Shown here one piece after another: positions 35,637-43,990 of a stretch of 64,000 nucleotides of DNA. Source of the stretch: Betaproteobacteria bacterium (lineage in GTDB: Bacteria; Pseudomonadota; Gammaproteobacteria; Burkholderiales; Burkholderiaceae_D); NCBI GenBank assembly GCA_025362735.1, contig JANYFL010000036.1, forward strand, positions 23,159 through 87,158, read 5' to 3'. The translations under genes and the position numbers were made by a program. The stretch's first letter is position 1, and every line of letters begins with the position of its first letter. The notes beneath the pieces are model-generated. The model was not told the origin of the DNA and did not search any database. It saw only the letters and a list, made by a program, of their open reading frames with translations.

Positions 35637-37871
35637 TTAACGCACCAAGCGCACATGATGATCGATAGCATATCGGCCATCAGAACCCGAATTGCCAGAA
35701 GTGAAATTGACATACCAACCAGCACCGTTATTGGATAGATCAGGTGATGATGTCCAGTAATAATAGGCTGGTGTATTGGGGAACCAGGCGGCATCAATTG
35801 ATGCTAAGGGATACGCGCCGTAGTCAACGATGCTTTGCAACTCATCGACTGTGGGCATGCGCCAATCTCGGTGGCCGCAGAAGCCTGTCACATTTACGGT
35901 AGCAACATATCCATAAGTATTTGTTGAAGCGTACATTTGGGCGGTGGTGCCATAGTAGCGGTCATCAAAATTCGAGAAGCGAGCGCTGCCACTTTTGTTT
36001 TCCCACATCAAACCAGTAAGGTTGTCCTTAGTACAGCCCCAATTGTTGCTTGCATTCCCCACACTCGGGTTTGCCGGACATGTGCCGCTGCCAGCCAGAT
36101 CTCCGTTGTTACATACTTTCGTATAGCTGAAGCCCAGCTTACCGTCTGTATTGCTATTGGTCGCTGGATTGGCGTCGCGCCCAAGCATGCCATCTTGCTG
36201 GTTATTCAAGGTCAGTGCCCCTGCACTGCTGCAACTCACCAAGGCATCACTACCCGCCTGATAACACTGGCTTGCGGTTATGCCGGTGTCATTAAGTAGA
36301 TTAAGAGTTACCGGCGGACTGGTAGTCACTACAATCGTTTGTGTGATTGTGCCGGTGCGGCTCAGGTTATCGGTCACAGTCAAACGCACTGTGTAATTGC
36401 CAGCGGCACTGTAACTATGCGTGACAGCCGTTGAACTCGCTGAAGTCTGTCCGTCCCCAAAATCCCACGCATAGCTGACGATCTGCCCCGCAGGCGCATT
36501 GCTTGCGGATGGATCAAAGCTGACCGTTTGATTGATCTGGGCACTGCCTGGGTTTGCGGTAAATGCCGCGACAGGCGGTGGTGGCGCCGCTGTAACGGTA
36601 ATCGTTTGTGTTGTGGATTTGGTCTGATTTAGGTTATCTGTCACGGTTAAACTTACCGTATACATACCCGCTGCGGCATAGGTATGGCTAACCGTCGTGG
36701 CGCTTAATGTAGATTGGATTTGATTGTCGCCAAAATTCCACGCGTAATTGATTATCTGCCCAAAGGGAGCAGTACTCGCAGCAGGGTTAAAGCTGACCGG
36801 TTGGTTTATCTGAACACTGCTTGCGCTTGGAGTGAATGCCGCAACTGGGGCTGTGACATTGGGTAGCAACTCAAATAAGGAATCATCCAGATGGGTTTTC
36901 AATGTTGTGGATAAAGATAGCCCACTACCTGTATCTTTATCCGTCTGACTCATGTAGACACTGGTAAAGCTATGGTACTGAACACAATCAAAATAATCCG
37001 TGAAACTTGTAAGACATACAAGATTTCTGGGCGCTACATTTATGTTTATGGAGAGTGGCGCGAAAAAATTTGATAGTAATCTTTGGGCCGAAGCAAAGAG
37101 TCTGATTGCATTATCTAAATTGATCCTCATATAGCGCCCTCCAAAATTGCTGGGAGGCAATGACGGCGGACTAGAGTAGGAGACAGGTGCAACACTAACA
37201 ATACGAACATTTTGTCTTAATAAATTTCCCTTGCCTGTATAAACCAAATAGGCATATGCGGCTTCAGTTACGAAGTTGCCTTGCGAATGGGAAACCAGCA
37301 GAACTTTCTTCCCGGCATCAAGGCTTCGCATAATGGCCTGCTGAAGTTTATAGGCAGGTCCATACACCGCAGTAATTGTTTCTGTGTTCTGCTTATTTAC
37401 GGCAAATTGTCCTGCATAGTGCTTCCCAAGGTAATAGAGATACAGATCACCTGTCCTGTTATCAGAATTAATCGATGCAGCATTTAGAGCCCCATCACTA
37501 ATCGCGGCTTGAACATTTAGTTCAGCCACATCAGATACAAGATCAGGTACAACACTTGAAATAATGCGGCGATACCAGTTCGATGAAGATTGCTGAGCTC
37601 CTTTGTTGTTGTAAATAAAAAAACTGTAAGCCTGTCCTCCGAGATTAATAAAGTTTGTTTGAGCGACAGCATCGTTATAAAGTTTGGTATTCGATTCACA
37701 GGCAGCAGCAGGTGAATTCTGTATGCCATTTACAAAGATCACATGAATAGGTGCGTTGAGATTGCCATGTTCATGCACGCAAGAAGCAGCTTGAGCATTG
37801 TGCAAAAAGGTAATGGTTGCAATCAGTACCTGAAAAAATAATTTACTCAATGAAAGACGGCCAGTACTCAT
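35637..37871 (-). CDS. Secreted serine-hydrolase-like protein with two PKD domains and an Lcl domain
   Basis: A 744-residue multidomain exported protein. Residues 1-29 are a signal peptide (LFFQVLIATITFLHNAQAA). About 35-335 look like an alpha/beta hydrolase: a VIFVNGIQNSP strand-loop and the nucleophile-elbow-like VLLVSHSQGNF with S196. Two PKD domains follow at about 341-429 and 433-518, each with the AWNFGD/AWDFGDG core and GxYTVxLTVTDN. The C-terminal 612-744 is a DUF1566/Lcl domain with DNLTGLMWENK, RDWRMPTVDELQSIVD and YYWTSSPDL. I chose the ATG at 37871 because it overlaps the upstream stop as ATGA. The reaction is not known; a surface-acting lipase or esterase with glycan-binding modules is the inference. 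Confidence 0.8.
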   Translation of the reverse strand: MSTGRLSLSKLFFQVLIATITFLHNAQAASCVHEHGNLNAPIHVIFVNGIQNSPAAACESNTKLYNDAVAQTNFINLGGQAYSFFIYNNKGAQQSSSNWYRRIISSVVPDLVSDVAELNVQAAISDGALNAASINSDNRTGDLYLYYLGKHYAGQFAVNKQNTETITAVYGPAYKLQQAIMRSLDAGKKVLLVSHSQGNFVTEAAYAYLVYTGKGNLLRQNVRIVSVAPVSYSSPPSLPPSNFGGRYMRINLDNAIRLFASAQRLLSNFFAPLSININVAPRNLVCLTSFTDYFDCVQYHSFTSVYMSQTDKDTGSGLSLSTTLKTHLDDSLFELLPNVTAPVAAFTPSASSVQINQPVSFNPAASTAPFGQIINYAWNFGDNQIQSTLSATTVSHTYAAAGMYTVSLTVTDNLNQTKSTTQTITVTAAPPPPVAAFTANPGSAQINQTVSFDPSASNAPAGQIVSYAWDFGDGQTSASSTAVTHSYSAAGNYTVRLTVTDNLSRTGTITQTIVVTTSPPVTLNLLNDTGITASQCYQAGSDALVSCSSAGALTLNNQQDGMLGRDANPATNSNTDGKLGFSYTKVCNNGDLAGSGTCPANPSVGNASNNWGCTKDNLTGLMWENKSGSARFSNFDDRYYGTTAQMYASTNTYGYVATVNVTGFCGHRDWRMPTVDELQSIVDYGAYPLASIDAAWFPNTPAYYYWTSSPDLSNNGAGWYVNFTSGNSGSDGRYAIDHHVRLVR

Positions 37872-38377
37872 AGCGAGCACCCCGGCAATTCATCGCTGGA
37901 AAACGTGCCGACACTGCCAAGCATTGCGCCAAAGGCAACTTGTCGGTCATCAGTATTGGTTGTTACCTGCGCAATGGTGTCGTAACTCTGTGTATTCTCA
38001 GTTGCAGCGACGCGATTATTTTCTGCGCAGAGTGAATTGCTGATTGCCTGCAAGGCTTCCGCTTTTGTCCAGCTTGACTTAACGATGGTGGCCTGGAAAA
38101 CGCGGGCAAGCGCCAGACTTTGATTAAATTCGGTTTGACTTGCCGAGCGGGAGGCAATGCTGCGTTCGACCTCGTCTCGAACTCCGTTTTGATTAGCATC
38201 AACACCTGCCAATGTTGCTGACGCTGCACTGCCCGGGTCAGGTGGAACAACAATGCCATTGATGGTCTCAACACCATTTACGGTCTTCGACCCACCGCTC
38301 CCGCCGCCACCACAAGCAGATAAGAAAAAACAGAAAACCAGTATGAGCTTGCGTGTTGTATTTGTTATTTTTGCCAT
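37868..38377 (-). CDS. Lipoprotein of unknown function
   Basis: A 169-residue protein with a type II signal: LILVFCFFLSAC, where the lipobox LSAC puts the lipidated cysteine near residue 22. A Gly/Ser-rich linker (GGGGSGGS) follows. The segment GVDANQNGVRDEVERSIA looks like a short calcium-binding EF-hand-type loop (DxNxNGxxDE). The remainder is helical. Its stop overlaps the next gene's ATG (ATGA), so the two proteins are probably made together and may act together at the outer membrane. No family is assigned. Confidence 0.75.
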   Translation of the reverse strand: MAKITNTTRKLILVFCFFLSACGGGGSGGSKTVNGVETINGIVVPPDPGSAASATLAGVDANQNGVRDEVERSIASRSASQTEFNQSLALARVFQATIVKSSWTKAEALQAISNSLCAENNRVAATENTQSYDTIAQVTTNTDDRQVAFGAMLGSVGTFSSDELPGCSL

Positions 38378-38524
38378 GATTTAACTCTGGTTGAGTATTT
38401 TTTCTACTGGCCTATTGGCTCAATTTAGCCAGCAAGCCACTACGTTTTTTACTGACAGATTTTCTGAAAGTTGCAATCGACCGATGTCGCATGACTTAAC
38501 TTGTCCACATGACAGGCAAGTACC

Positions 38525-38818
38525 TCAGTCATACTTTTCGGCCCAAGTGGAATCTCCCGTGCAAAAAAAGACGATTGCTTCCAAGACGGCAATGATTGCC
38601 GGTATAAAAGTCCAGCAAAGCAATAGATAAAAAATTCCCCACCATTGCCCCAAATAAAATCTGTGCATACCAATGCCACCAAGAAAAAGGGCAAGAAATC
38701 CCGCAACCATTCTGCTTTTATTGCCCCCAATTTTTTGGTGGGCTCCGCAATGTGGACATGCTCTTGCGCTTTCATGAATTTCCTTGCCGCACCCACGGCA
38801 CCAAACCATACCTGCCAT
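38525..38818 (-). CDS. TM2-domain protein with N-terminal zinc ribbon
   Basis: A 97-residue membrane protein. Residues 5-26 form a zinc ribbon (MVWCRGCGKEIHESARACPHCGAH, with CxxC twice). Residues 35-85 form a TM2 domain with two helices and the GGIGMHRFYLGQWWGIFYLL signature. TM2 proteins are small bacterial membrane proteins of unsettled role. It lies in the accessory region with other small membrane proteins on the same strand. Confidence 0.85.
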   Translation of the reverse strand: MAGMVWCRGCGKEIHESARACPHCGAHQKIGGNKSRMVAGFLALFLGGIGMHRFYLGQWWGIFYLLLCWTFIPAIIAVLEAIVFFCTGDSTWAEKYD

Positions 38819-38909
38819 TTTTTCTCCTTATTCTTTCAGATAACCAAATGAACGAAGTTAATGGCTATGTTTCTGGCTCAGTTTCCTATGAGTTTGCCAA
38901 GTGTGTTAC

Positions 38910-39104
38910 CTACTTCGATGCAGAAATAGATTTCGCAATTTTTTTGTCGGTGTTGTACTGGCTCAAGGCGTAAACCGACCAAATTGTGGCAGGAATCCAT
39001 CCTATTAATGTGATTTGCAGAATCAGACAAACAATCCCAGAAATGGGTCTGCCAATGGTAAAGAATGTCAAAAAAGGAAAAAACAGTGAAAGAATAAGGC
39101 GCAT
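38910..39104 (-). CDS. Pmp3/YqaE-like small membrane protein
   Basis: A 64-residue protein with two membrane helices: LILSLFFPFLTFFTIG and SGIVCLILQITLIGWIPATIWSVYAL. The second ends in the IGWIPATIWSVYAL pattern typical of the Pmp3/YqaE (UPF0057) family, linked to membrane potential and stress. The ATG at 39104 is preceded by CAGGAG, a strong Shine-Dalgarno, which rules out the longer open frame. Upstream, at 39189-39198, is a run of ten G. Confidence 0.75.
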   Translation of the reverse strand: MRLILSLFFPFLTFFTIGRPISGIVCLILQITLIGWIPATIWSVYALSQYNTDKKIAKSISASK

Positions 39105-39326
39105 ATATGAATCTCCTGGATGTGATGTTTGAGTAATTCTTGTTCTGGATGTTCTGCCACCGCTATTTGAGTGAACACGACCGCTTCTGGGGGGGGGGCT
39201 CAATCTGGGTGCCCGGCATCACCAATCGCCGAATTAACCCCCGCCCTTTCCAAGATGGTGAATGACCTTTAGAGAAGAAACGGGGGTATTCGATTGTTAG
39301 CTAGCCCGTTTTTTCTTTGCAGGTCA

Positions 39327-39635
39327 CTATCGCTCAGTGCAACTAACTCTGTCCTGGCCAATAGGCTTTCCCTCCGCGCCAAGTCCTGCTAAAGAAACGT
39401 CGCAGATAAATTTCTTTTTGCGAGCGGTATCGACAAAGTAGCGATAATTGGTCCTTCCAAAGCCCTCCTCGGCGGCGAACTTTTGGACATTGGAAATGGT
39501 TATTTCGTCAATCGATCCAACACCAATATAGTCTTTTGCAACGCGCGCCAGAGTCACGTTGTCAGCGCTGCGTGGTGTTGCACATGCCGTCAATACCAGA
39601 GAAATAAACAAGACTAAAAAGTTTTTTAATTTCAT
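39327..39635 (-). CDS. Small lipoprotein of unknown function
   Basis: A 102-residue protein with a lipoprotein signal (FLVLFISLVLTACATP; the lipobox LTAC places the lipidated cysteine at about residue 18). The mature part is beta-rich and includes RYFVDTARKKKFICDVSLAGLG. No family is recognised. The ATG at 39635 gives the clean signal sequence; the frame is open further up but would mask it. Confidence 0.7.
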   Translation of the reverse strand: MKLKNFLVLFISLVLTACATPRSADNVTLARVAKDYIGVGSIDEITISNVQKFAAEEGFGRTNYRYFVDTARKKKFICDVSLAGLGAEGKPIGQDRVSCTER

Positions 39636-39878
39636 ATTGCTGTCCCTTGCCCTCAAACATGAAAAGCGCCACAGGCGAGGGTAGAACCCGTGACGATGTG
39701 CCGCCGAATTTGAAGCGGACACTGATGATGGAATGAACTGCTGATCCTGTTGCTATTGGCGAGCGACGAGTGTGGTTGCTTGGTATTTCTTTGTGTCGAT
39801 TTTCATTTGTTGTCCTTATTATTTAACCGAGTACGGCAACTCGCGACGAACCAAAAATTTATTGGGGTGGCGAATATT
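39636..39878. other. Intergenic stretch with no recognised gene
   Basis: Between the lipoprotein gene and the XRE operator I see no supportable coding sequence or strong hairpin. It must contain the divergent promoters; TATTAT at 39875-39880, overlapping the operator, is a likely -10 box for the XRE gene. Confidence 0.4.
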
Positions 39879-39908
39879 ATAACGTTTACGTTATGGTGTA
39901 AACGTTAT
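39879..39908. promoter_or_regulatory. Operator with three ACGTTAT half-sites upstream of the XRE gene
   Basis: ATAACGTTTAC (39879-39889) and GTAAACGTTAT (39898-39908) form a perfect 11-bp inverted repeat with an 8-base spacer. A third half-site, ACGTTAT at 39888-39894, forms a tighter palindrome (ATAACGT-TT-ACGTTAT) with the first. The arrangement would suit alternative or cooperative binding by a dimeric XRE repressor acting on its own promoter. Confidence 0.75.
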
Positions 39909-39930
39909 GCCATACCCATGCTTTGTGGGT

Positions 39931-40191
39931 ATGGCAAGGCGAAAATCGATTACCTCTTCACAAGCGTTTGGTATTGCGCTAAAGCGATTCCGTGCCAAGA
40001 AGGGAATTACGCAAGAGGATTTGGCTCATAAGTCAGAGATCAGTCTGACTTCACTCGCGAGAATTGAAACCGGTGCTCATGGCACCCGTCTGGACACTAT
40101 TCTTAAATTGGCAAATGGCTTGGAAATTTCTGCGAGCGCTTTGATAAAGGAGTGCGAAGATATTTTAGGAGGCGATCCAACTGGGGCTTAA
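39931..40191 (+). CDS. XRE-family transcriptional regulator
   Basis: An 86-residue protein made almost wholly of a Cro/C1-type helix-turn-helix: FGIALKRFRAKKGITQEDLAHKSEISLTSLARIETGAHGTRLDTILKLANGLEI. Such small regulators control toxin-antitoxin, restriction or phage genes. An ATG at 39907 is also in frame, but it falls inside the operator's right arm; the ATG at 39931 keeps the complete domain and leaves the operator upstream. Negative autoregulation through the 39879-39908 site is likely. No toxin partner is directly downstream. Confidence 0.82.
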   Translation: MARRKSITSSQAFGIALKRFRAKKGITQEDLAHKSEISLTSLARIETGAHGTRLDTILKLANGLEISASALIKECEDILGGDPTGA

Positions 40192-40443
40192 ACAAGAAGA
40201 ACAGAAGTGGGCTGGCTTTGATGGACAAATACAAGATACGTGGCGCCCAGACCAACAAGCTTGTGAGCGTTTGAGACTTCCAGGCGGAAATGTCTAGCCT
40301 CGCTTCGACCGTCATCTCGCCAGCGCTGCTTCGCAATAAAGCCCTGTGCCCTTTGCGCTTTTGCAAAGGTTATATTTGGAAGGCATTCTCCAATGCCCCG
40401 GTAAAATAGGTGCTTTAAATAAGGGGCAAGCATGATTTTGACC

Positions 40444-41427
40444 ATGAAAGCCGTAGAAATTCGTCAGCCCGGTGGGCCGGAAGTGCTGGTTGTCTGCGAG
40501 CGACCCCGGCCAGTGCTCAAGCCGGGTGAGGTGCTCATCAAGGTTGCGGCCGCAGGTATCAATCGTCCCGATGTTCTACAGCGCACGGGCAATTATCCGG
40601 TGCCGCCCGGTGCTTCCGATCTGCCGGGACTTGAAGTGGCCGGCGTTCTCGTCGAAGGCGAATTGGAAGGTTCGGGATTCAAGCTGGGAGATCGGATTTG
40701 CGCCTTGACGCCAGGGGGCGGTTATGCCGAGTACTGTTCTGCGCCATTGGAACAATGTTTGCCCGTGCCCCAAGGGCTGAGCGATATTGAAGCGGCATCC
40801 TTACCGGAAACTTTTTTCACGGTCTGGAGCAATGTCTTTGATCGCGGCCGTCTCAGTCCGGGTGAAAGCCTATTGGTGCAGGGGGGGGGCAGCGGTGGCA
40901 TTGGTGTCACGGCCATCCAATTGGCCAAAGCTCTTGGGCATCGCGTGTTTGCCACAGCCGGATCGGATGAAAAGGTCAAAGCCTGCCAAGCCTTGGGAGC
41001 GGAACGCGGCATCAACTATAAAACCGAAGACTTTGTCACGGTCGTCAAGGATTTGACCAAGGGGCGTGGCGTCGACGTCATTCTCGACATGGTGGCAGGC
41101 GATTACATTCAGCGCGAACTCCAATGTCTGGCCGACGACGGGCGGCTGGTTTTTATCGCGATGTTGGGTGGCGCCAAAGCCCAGGTCAGCTTTGGTCAGG
41201 TACTGCTCCGGCGCCTGACAATTACCGGCTCGACTTTGCGTCCACGTCCGGTCGCCTTTAAGGCGGCAATTGCAAAAAATCTGATCGAAAAGGTCTGGCC
41301 CTTGATCGAATTGGGTGCAATCAAGCCGGCAATATTCAAAACTTTTCCGTTGGCCGAAGCGAGTGCCGCGCATGCGCTGATGGAAAGCAGTGCGCATGTT
41401 GGCAAGATTGTTCTGGTCGTGGATTGA
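40444..41427 (+). CDS. qor: NAD(P)H-quinone oxidoreductase (zinc-free MDR family)
   Basis: A 327-residue medium-chain reductase of the quinone oxidoreductase/PIG3 type that reduces quinones with NADPH. Features are AAAGINRPDVLQRTGNYPVPPGASDLPGLEVAGVL and the cofactor-binding loop VQGGGSGGIGVTAIQLAKALGHRVFATAGSDEK. RGVDVILDMVAGDYIQRELQCLADDGRLV and a C-terminal AHALMESSAHVGKIVL follow. There are no structural-zinc cysteines. It starts at 40444 or at an ATG four codons upstream. The glycine loop is encoded by a run of nine G (40881-40889). It lies between the accessory region and tpiA, its usual neighbour in this order. Confidence 0.88.
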   Translation: MKAVEIRQPGGPEVLVVCERPRPVLKPGEVLIKVAAAGINRPDVLQRTGNYPVPPGASDLPGLEVAGVLVEGELEGSGFKLGDRICALTPGGGYAEYCSAPLEQCLPVPQGLSDIEAASLPETFFTVWSNVFDRGRLSPGESLLVQGGGSGGIGVTAIQLAKALGHRVFATAGSDEKVKACQALGAERGINYKTEDFVTVVKDLTKGRGVDVILDMVAGDYIQRELQCLADDGRLVFIAMLGGAKAQVSFGQVLLRRLTITGSTLRPRPVAFKAAIAKNLIEKVWPLIELGAIKPAIFKTFPLAEASAAHALMESSAHVGKIVLVVD

Positions 41428-41599
41428 AGACCAAGCCAAGGAATTGAGAAAATGAAGTGAATAAGCTGCTCATTTTCAGAGGAGAAGTCTGAGAAGTTGA
41501 TCCTCTTCCGATTTGACCGTAGTCAAGCATAACCGCTACAATCCGCAGGTTTTGGAAGTGCTTTATCGATGAAGCCGAAGTAAATAGAGGTCGGAGCAG

Positions 41600-42373
41600 A
41601 TGACGCAGCGCGAGAAACCGGCCCGGCTGGTTGTGGGGAACTGGAAGATGCATGGCGGCCTGGCGGAAAACGCGGCCCTTTTGCAAGATATTCTGGCTGG
41701 GCTGCAGGCTAAGCAAGGTGCAAGGCCAGCTTGTCTGGTTGCCGTTTGTTCGCCTTACCCCTATCTCGGTCAATTGCAGCAGGTATTGTCTGAATCGACA
41801 GTCGCTTGGGGCGCGCAGAATGTCAACGAGCATGAGCGCGGCGCGTTTACTGGCGAAGTGTCTGTGGATATGCTGGCCGATTTTGGTTGTCGTTATGTGA
41901 TTGTCGGGCACTCGGAGCGCCGCGCCTTGTTTGGCGAAACGAGTGAGTTGGTCGCGGCCAAAGCGGAGCGCGCGTTGGAAGGTGGCTTGATTCCCATTGT
42001 TTGTGTGGGCGAGACACTGGCCGAGCGCGAGAGTGGTCGAACCGAGTCGGTCGTCGGTGAGCAGTTAAGGGCTGTGCTGGATCGGCTGGGACCGAAAATC
42101 ACGAATACGGTCCTGGCTTACGAGCCAGTCTGGGCGATTGGTACCGGAAAGACCGCTAGTCCGGAGCAAGCCCAAGAGGTTCATGCATTTCTGCGGGGGC
42201 TGGTGGCCCAGCGCTATATTGACCAGGCAGCAGGATTGCAGCTTTTATATGGTGGCAGCGTCAAGCCGGGAAATGCGGCCGAGTTGTTTGCCAAGCCGGA
42301 CATTAACGGTGGCCTGATTGGTGGTGCAGCTCTGGTCGCAAAAGATTTTCTGGATATTGTGGCAGCGGGCTGA
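41600..42373 (+). CDS. tpiA: Triosephosphate isomerase
   Basis: TpiA interconverts dihydroxyacetone phosphate and glyceraldehyde 3-phosphate in glycolysis and gluconeogenesis. The 257-residue protein has VVGNWKMHG with the catalytic K16, the electrophilic histidine in YVIVGHSERRALFGE, the catalytic glutamate in LAYEPVWAIGTGKTAS and the phosphate-binding LLYGGSVKPGNAAELF...GGLIGGAAL. GAGGTCGGAG precedes the ATG. It is followed by secG, a conserved pairing. Confidence 0.97.
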   Translation: MTQREKPARLVVGNWKMHGGLAENAALLQDILAGLQAKQGARPACLVAVCSPYPYLGQLQQVLSESTVAWGAQNVNEHERGAFTGEVSVDMLADFGCRYVIVGHSERRALFGETSELVAAKAERALEGGLIPIVCVGETLAERESGRTESVVGEQLRAVLDRLGPKITNTVLAYEPVWAIGTGKTASPEQAQEVHAFLRGLVAQRYIDQAAGLQLLYGGSVKPGNAAELFAKPDINGGLIGGAALVAKDFLDIVAAG

Positions 42374-42449
42374 ACGATTCGCCGCTTGCAGTACAAGTCG
42401 TCGTGCAAGTGGTTGTCGTGCAAGTAGGTCATGAAATAATAGGAACGCA

Positions 42450-42821
42450 ATGGAAATTCTGAACAAAATCGTCTACGTGCTGATGTTGCTGTCAGCCATT
42501 GGCGTTGTGATTCTGGTCTTGCTGCAGCATGGCAAGGGCGCAGACATGGGAACTGGCTTTGGTGCTGGATCATCGGGTAGCCTGTTTGGCGCAACTGGTT
42601 CGGCTAACTTTCTGAGTCGCAGCACGGCAGTGTTGGCTTCGATTTTCTTTGTCTGCACGCTGGCGCTGGCTTATATGGCGACGCATCGTAATGAGACCAA
42701 GGCTGGAAGCACCGATACCCTGCCAGCCCAGAATTTGCCGGTTTTGCCGAGTACAACGACTGTTCCTGCTGGATCGGTTACGGTTCCTGCGGCTCCTGCA
42801 ACAAACGAAATTCCGAAGTAA
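42450..42821 (+). CDS. secG: Preprotein translocase subunit SecG
   Basis: SecG is a small subunit of the SecYEG channel. The 123-residue protein has two helices (KIVYVLMLLSAIGVVILVLLQ and STAVLASIFFVCTLALAYMA) around the conserved LLQHGKGADMGTGFGAGSSGSLFGATGSANFLSR loop. A Thr/Pro-rich tail follows, common in betaproteobacteria. The tRNA-Leu gene and the nuo operon come next. Confidence 0.96.
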   Translation: MEILNKIVYVLMLLSAIGVVILVLLQHGKGADMGTGFGAGSSGSLFGATGSANFLSRSTAVLASIFFVCTLALAYMATHRNETKAGSTDTLPAQNLPVLPSTTTVPAGSVTVPAAPATNEIPK

Positions 42822-42858
42822 GTCAAAATTTGGGCTTCTGTGAGCCTGGATGATTGAT

Positions 42859-42943
42859 GCCGACGTGGTGAAATTGGTAGACACGCTATCTTGAGGGGGT
42901 AGTGGCGAAAGCTGTGCGAGTTCGAGTCTCGCCGTCGGCACCA
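42859..42943 (+). tRNA. tRNA-Leu (anticodon GAG)
   Basis: An 85-nt type II tRNA with the acceptor stem GCCGACG / CGTCGGC, an encoded A73 and CCA tail, a D-arm with AAATTGGTAGAC and a T-loop GTTCGAGTC. The long variable arm is GGCGAAAGCTG. The anticodon loop TTGAGGG gives GAG, decoding leucine CUC and CUU codons. Its place between secG and nuoA is the usual one. Confidence 0.96.
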
Positions 42944-43075
42944 TAGATTTGTCGCAGGAATAGCAGGATCGAAGGCTTGGCGGTGGCTTCGAGTTTTGTT
43001 GAGGTAGAATTCATGCCGAAGGAAAAAAAATAATTGCAGATTGATACTGCACCTGGATGAACCGAATAAAGCCAA

Positions 43076-43435
43076 ATGAATCTCGAAAGCTATTTCCCTG
43101 TTCTTTTGTTCATCCTGGTCGGCGGTGGCGTGGGTCTGGCCGCCATCACTCTCGGTAGCATCATCGCCCCCAATCGGCCTGATACCGAAAAACTTTCCCC
43201 CTATGAATGCGGCTTCGAGGCCTTCGAAGATGCGCGTATGAAATTCGATGTGCGTTACTACCTGGTCGCCATCCTGTTCATCCTGTTCGATCTTGAAACC
43301 GCCTTTTTCTTTCCCTGGGCGGTTTCCTTGCGCGACCTCGGTCTAAACGGTTACATCACAATGGTCGTGTTCGTGATCGAATTATTGGTTGGGTTCTGGT
43401 ATTTGTGGCAAAAGGGTGCGCTGGATTGGGAATGA
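43076..43435 (+). CDS. nuoA: NADH-quinone oxidoreductase subunit A
   Basis: The first gene of the complex I operon. The 119-residue membrane subunit has three helices and the conserved loop [23 protein letters not shown], whose acidic and cysteine residues lie near the quinone site. An upstream TAGAAT at 43005-43010 may be a -10 box but has no good -35. The ATG at 43076 gives MNLESYFPV, the family start. Confidence 0.97.
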   Translation: MNLESYFPVLLFILVGGGVGLAAITLGSIIAPNRPDTEKLSPYECGFEAFEDARMKFDVRYYLVAILFILFDLETAFFFPWAVSLRDLGLNGYITMVVFVIELLVGFWYLWQKGALDWE

Positions 43436-43503
43436 TCGGTCACACTGATCATTCATTCATGCGCAAGAATTTGGCGAAGTGGGCGAATTAAGCACAATCA
43501 ATC

Positions 43504-43983
43504 ATGAGTATTGAAGGCGTTCTCTCCGAGGGTTTTGTCACGACGACAGCGGACAAGCTGATCAACTGGACGCGCACCGGTTCGCTGTGGCCGATGACCT
43601 TCGGCCTGGCCTGCTGTGCGGTCGAGATGATGCATGCCGGTGCTTCGCGTTATGACCTGGACCGCTTCGGCGTCGTGTTCCGTCCCAGCCCGCGTCAATC
43701 CGATGTGATGATCGTTGCCGGTACCCTATGCAACAAGATGGCGCCAGCCCTGCGCAAGGTCTATGACCAGATGACCGAGCCGCGTTGGGTGATTTCGATG
43801 GGCTCCTGTGCCAATGGTGGTGGCTATTACCACTATTCTTACTCCGTCGTGCGCGGCTGTGATCGCATCGTGCCGGTGGATGTTTATGTGCCGGGTTGCC
43901 CGCCGACGGCCGAAGCGCTGATGTACGGAATTCTGCAATTGATGAACAAGATCAAGCGTACCAGCACCATCGCCCGCAGCTGA
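43504..43983 (+). CDS. nuoB: NADH-quinone oxidoreductase subunit B
   Basis: NuoB carries iron-sulfur cluster N2, which passes electrons to quinone. The 159-residue subunit has the four ligand cysteines: the adjacent pair in [12 protein letters not shown], one in [16 protein letters not shown] and one in [11 protein letters not shown]. The peripheral arm of complex I contacts the membrane here. Confidence 0.98.
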   Translation: MSIEGVLSEGFVTTTADKLINWTRTGSLWPMTFGLACCAVEMMHAGASRYDLDRFGVVFRPSPRQSDVMIVAGTLCNKMAPALRKVYDQMTEPRWVISMGSCANGGGYYHYSYSVVRGCDRIVPVDVYVPGCPPTAEALMYGILQLMNKIKRTSTIARS

Positions 43984-43990
43984 GCCACTG

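Noticed and set aside
39189..39198. Run of ten G as a phase-variation switch for the Pmp3-like gene
   Set aside because: It lies about 85 bases upstream of the supported start at 39104, outside the coding sequence and not clearly between promoter hexamers; kept only as a note.
40188..40445. A minus-strand open frame between the XRE gene and qor
   Set aside because: There is no start signal and no recognisable domain, and it overlaps the qor start; I treat this stretch as intergenic.
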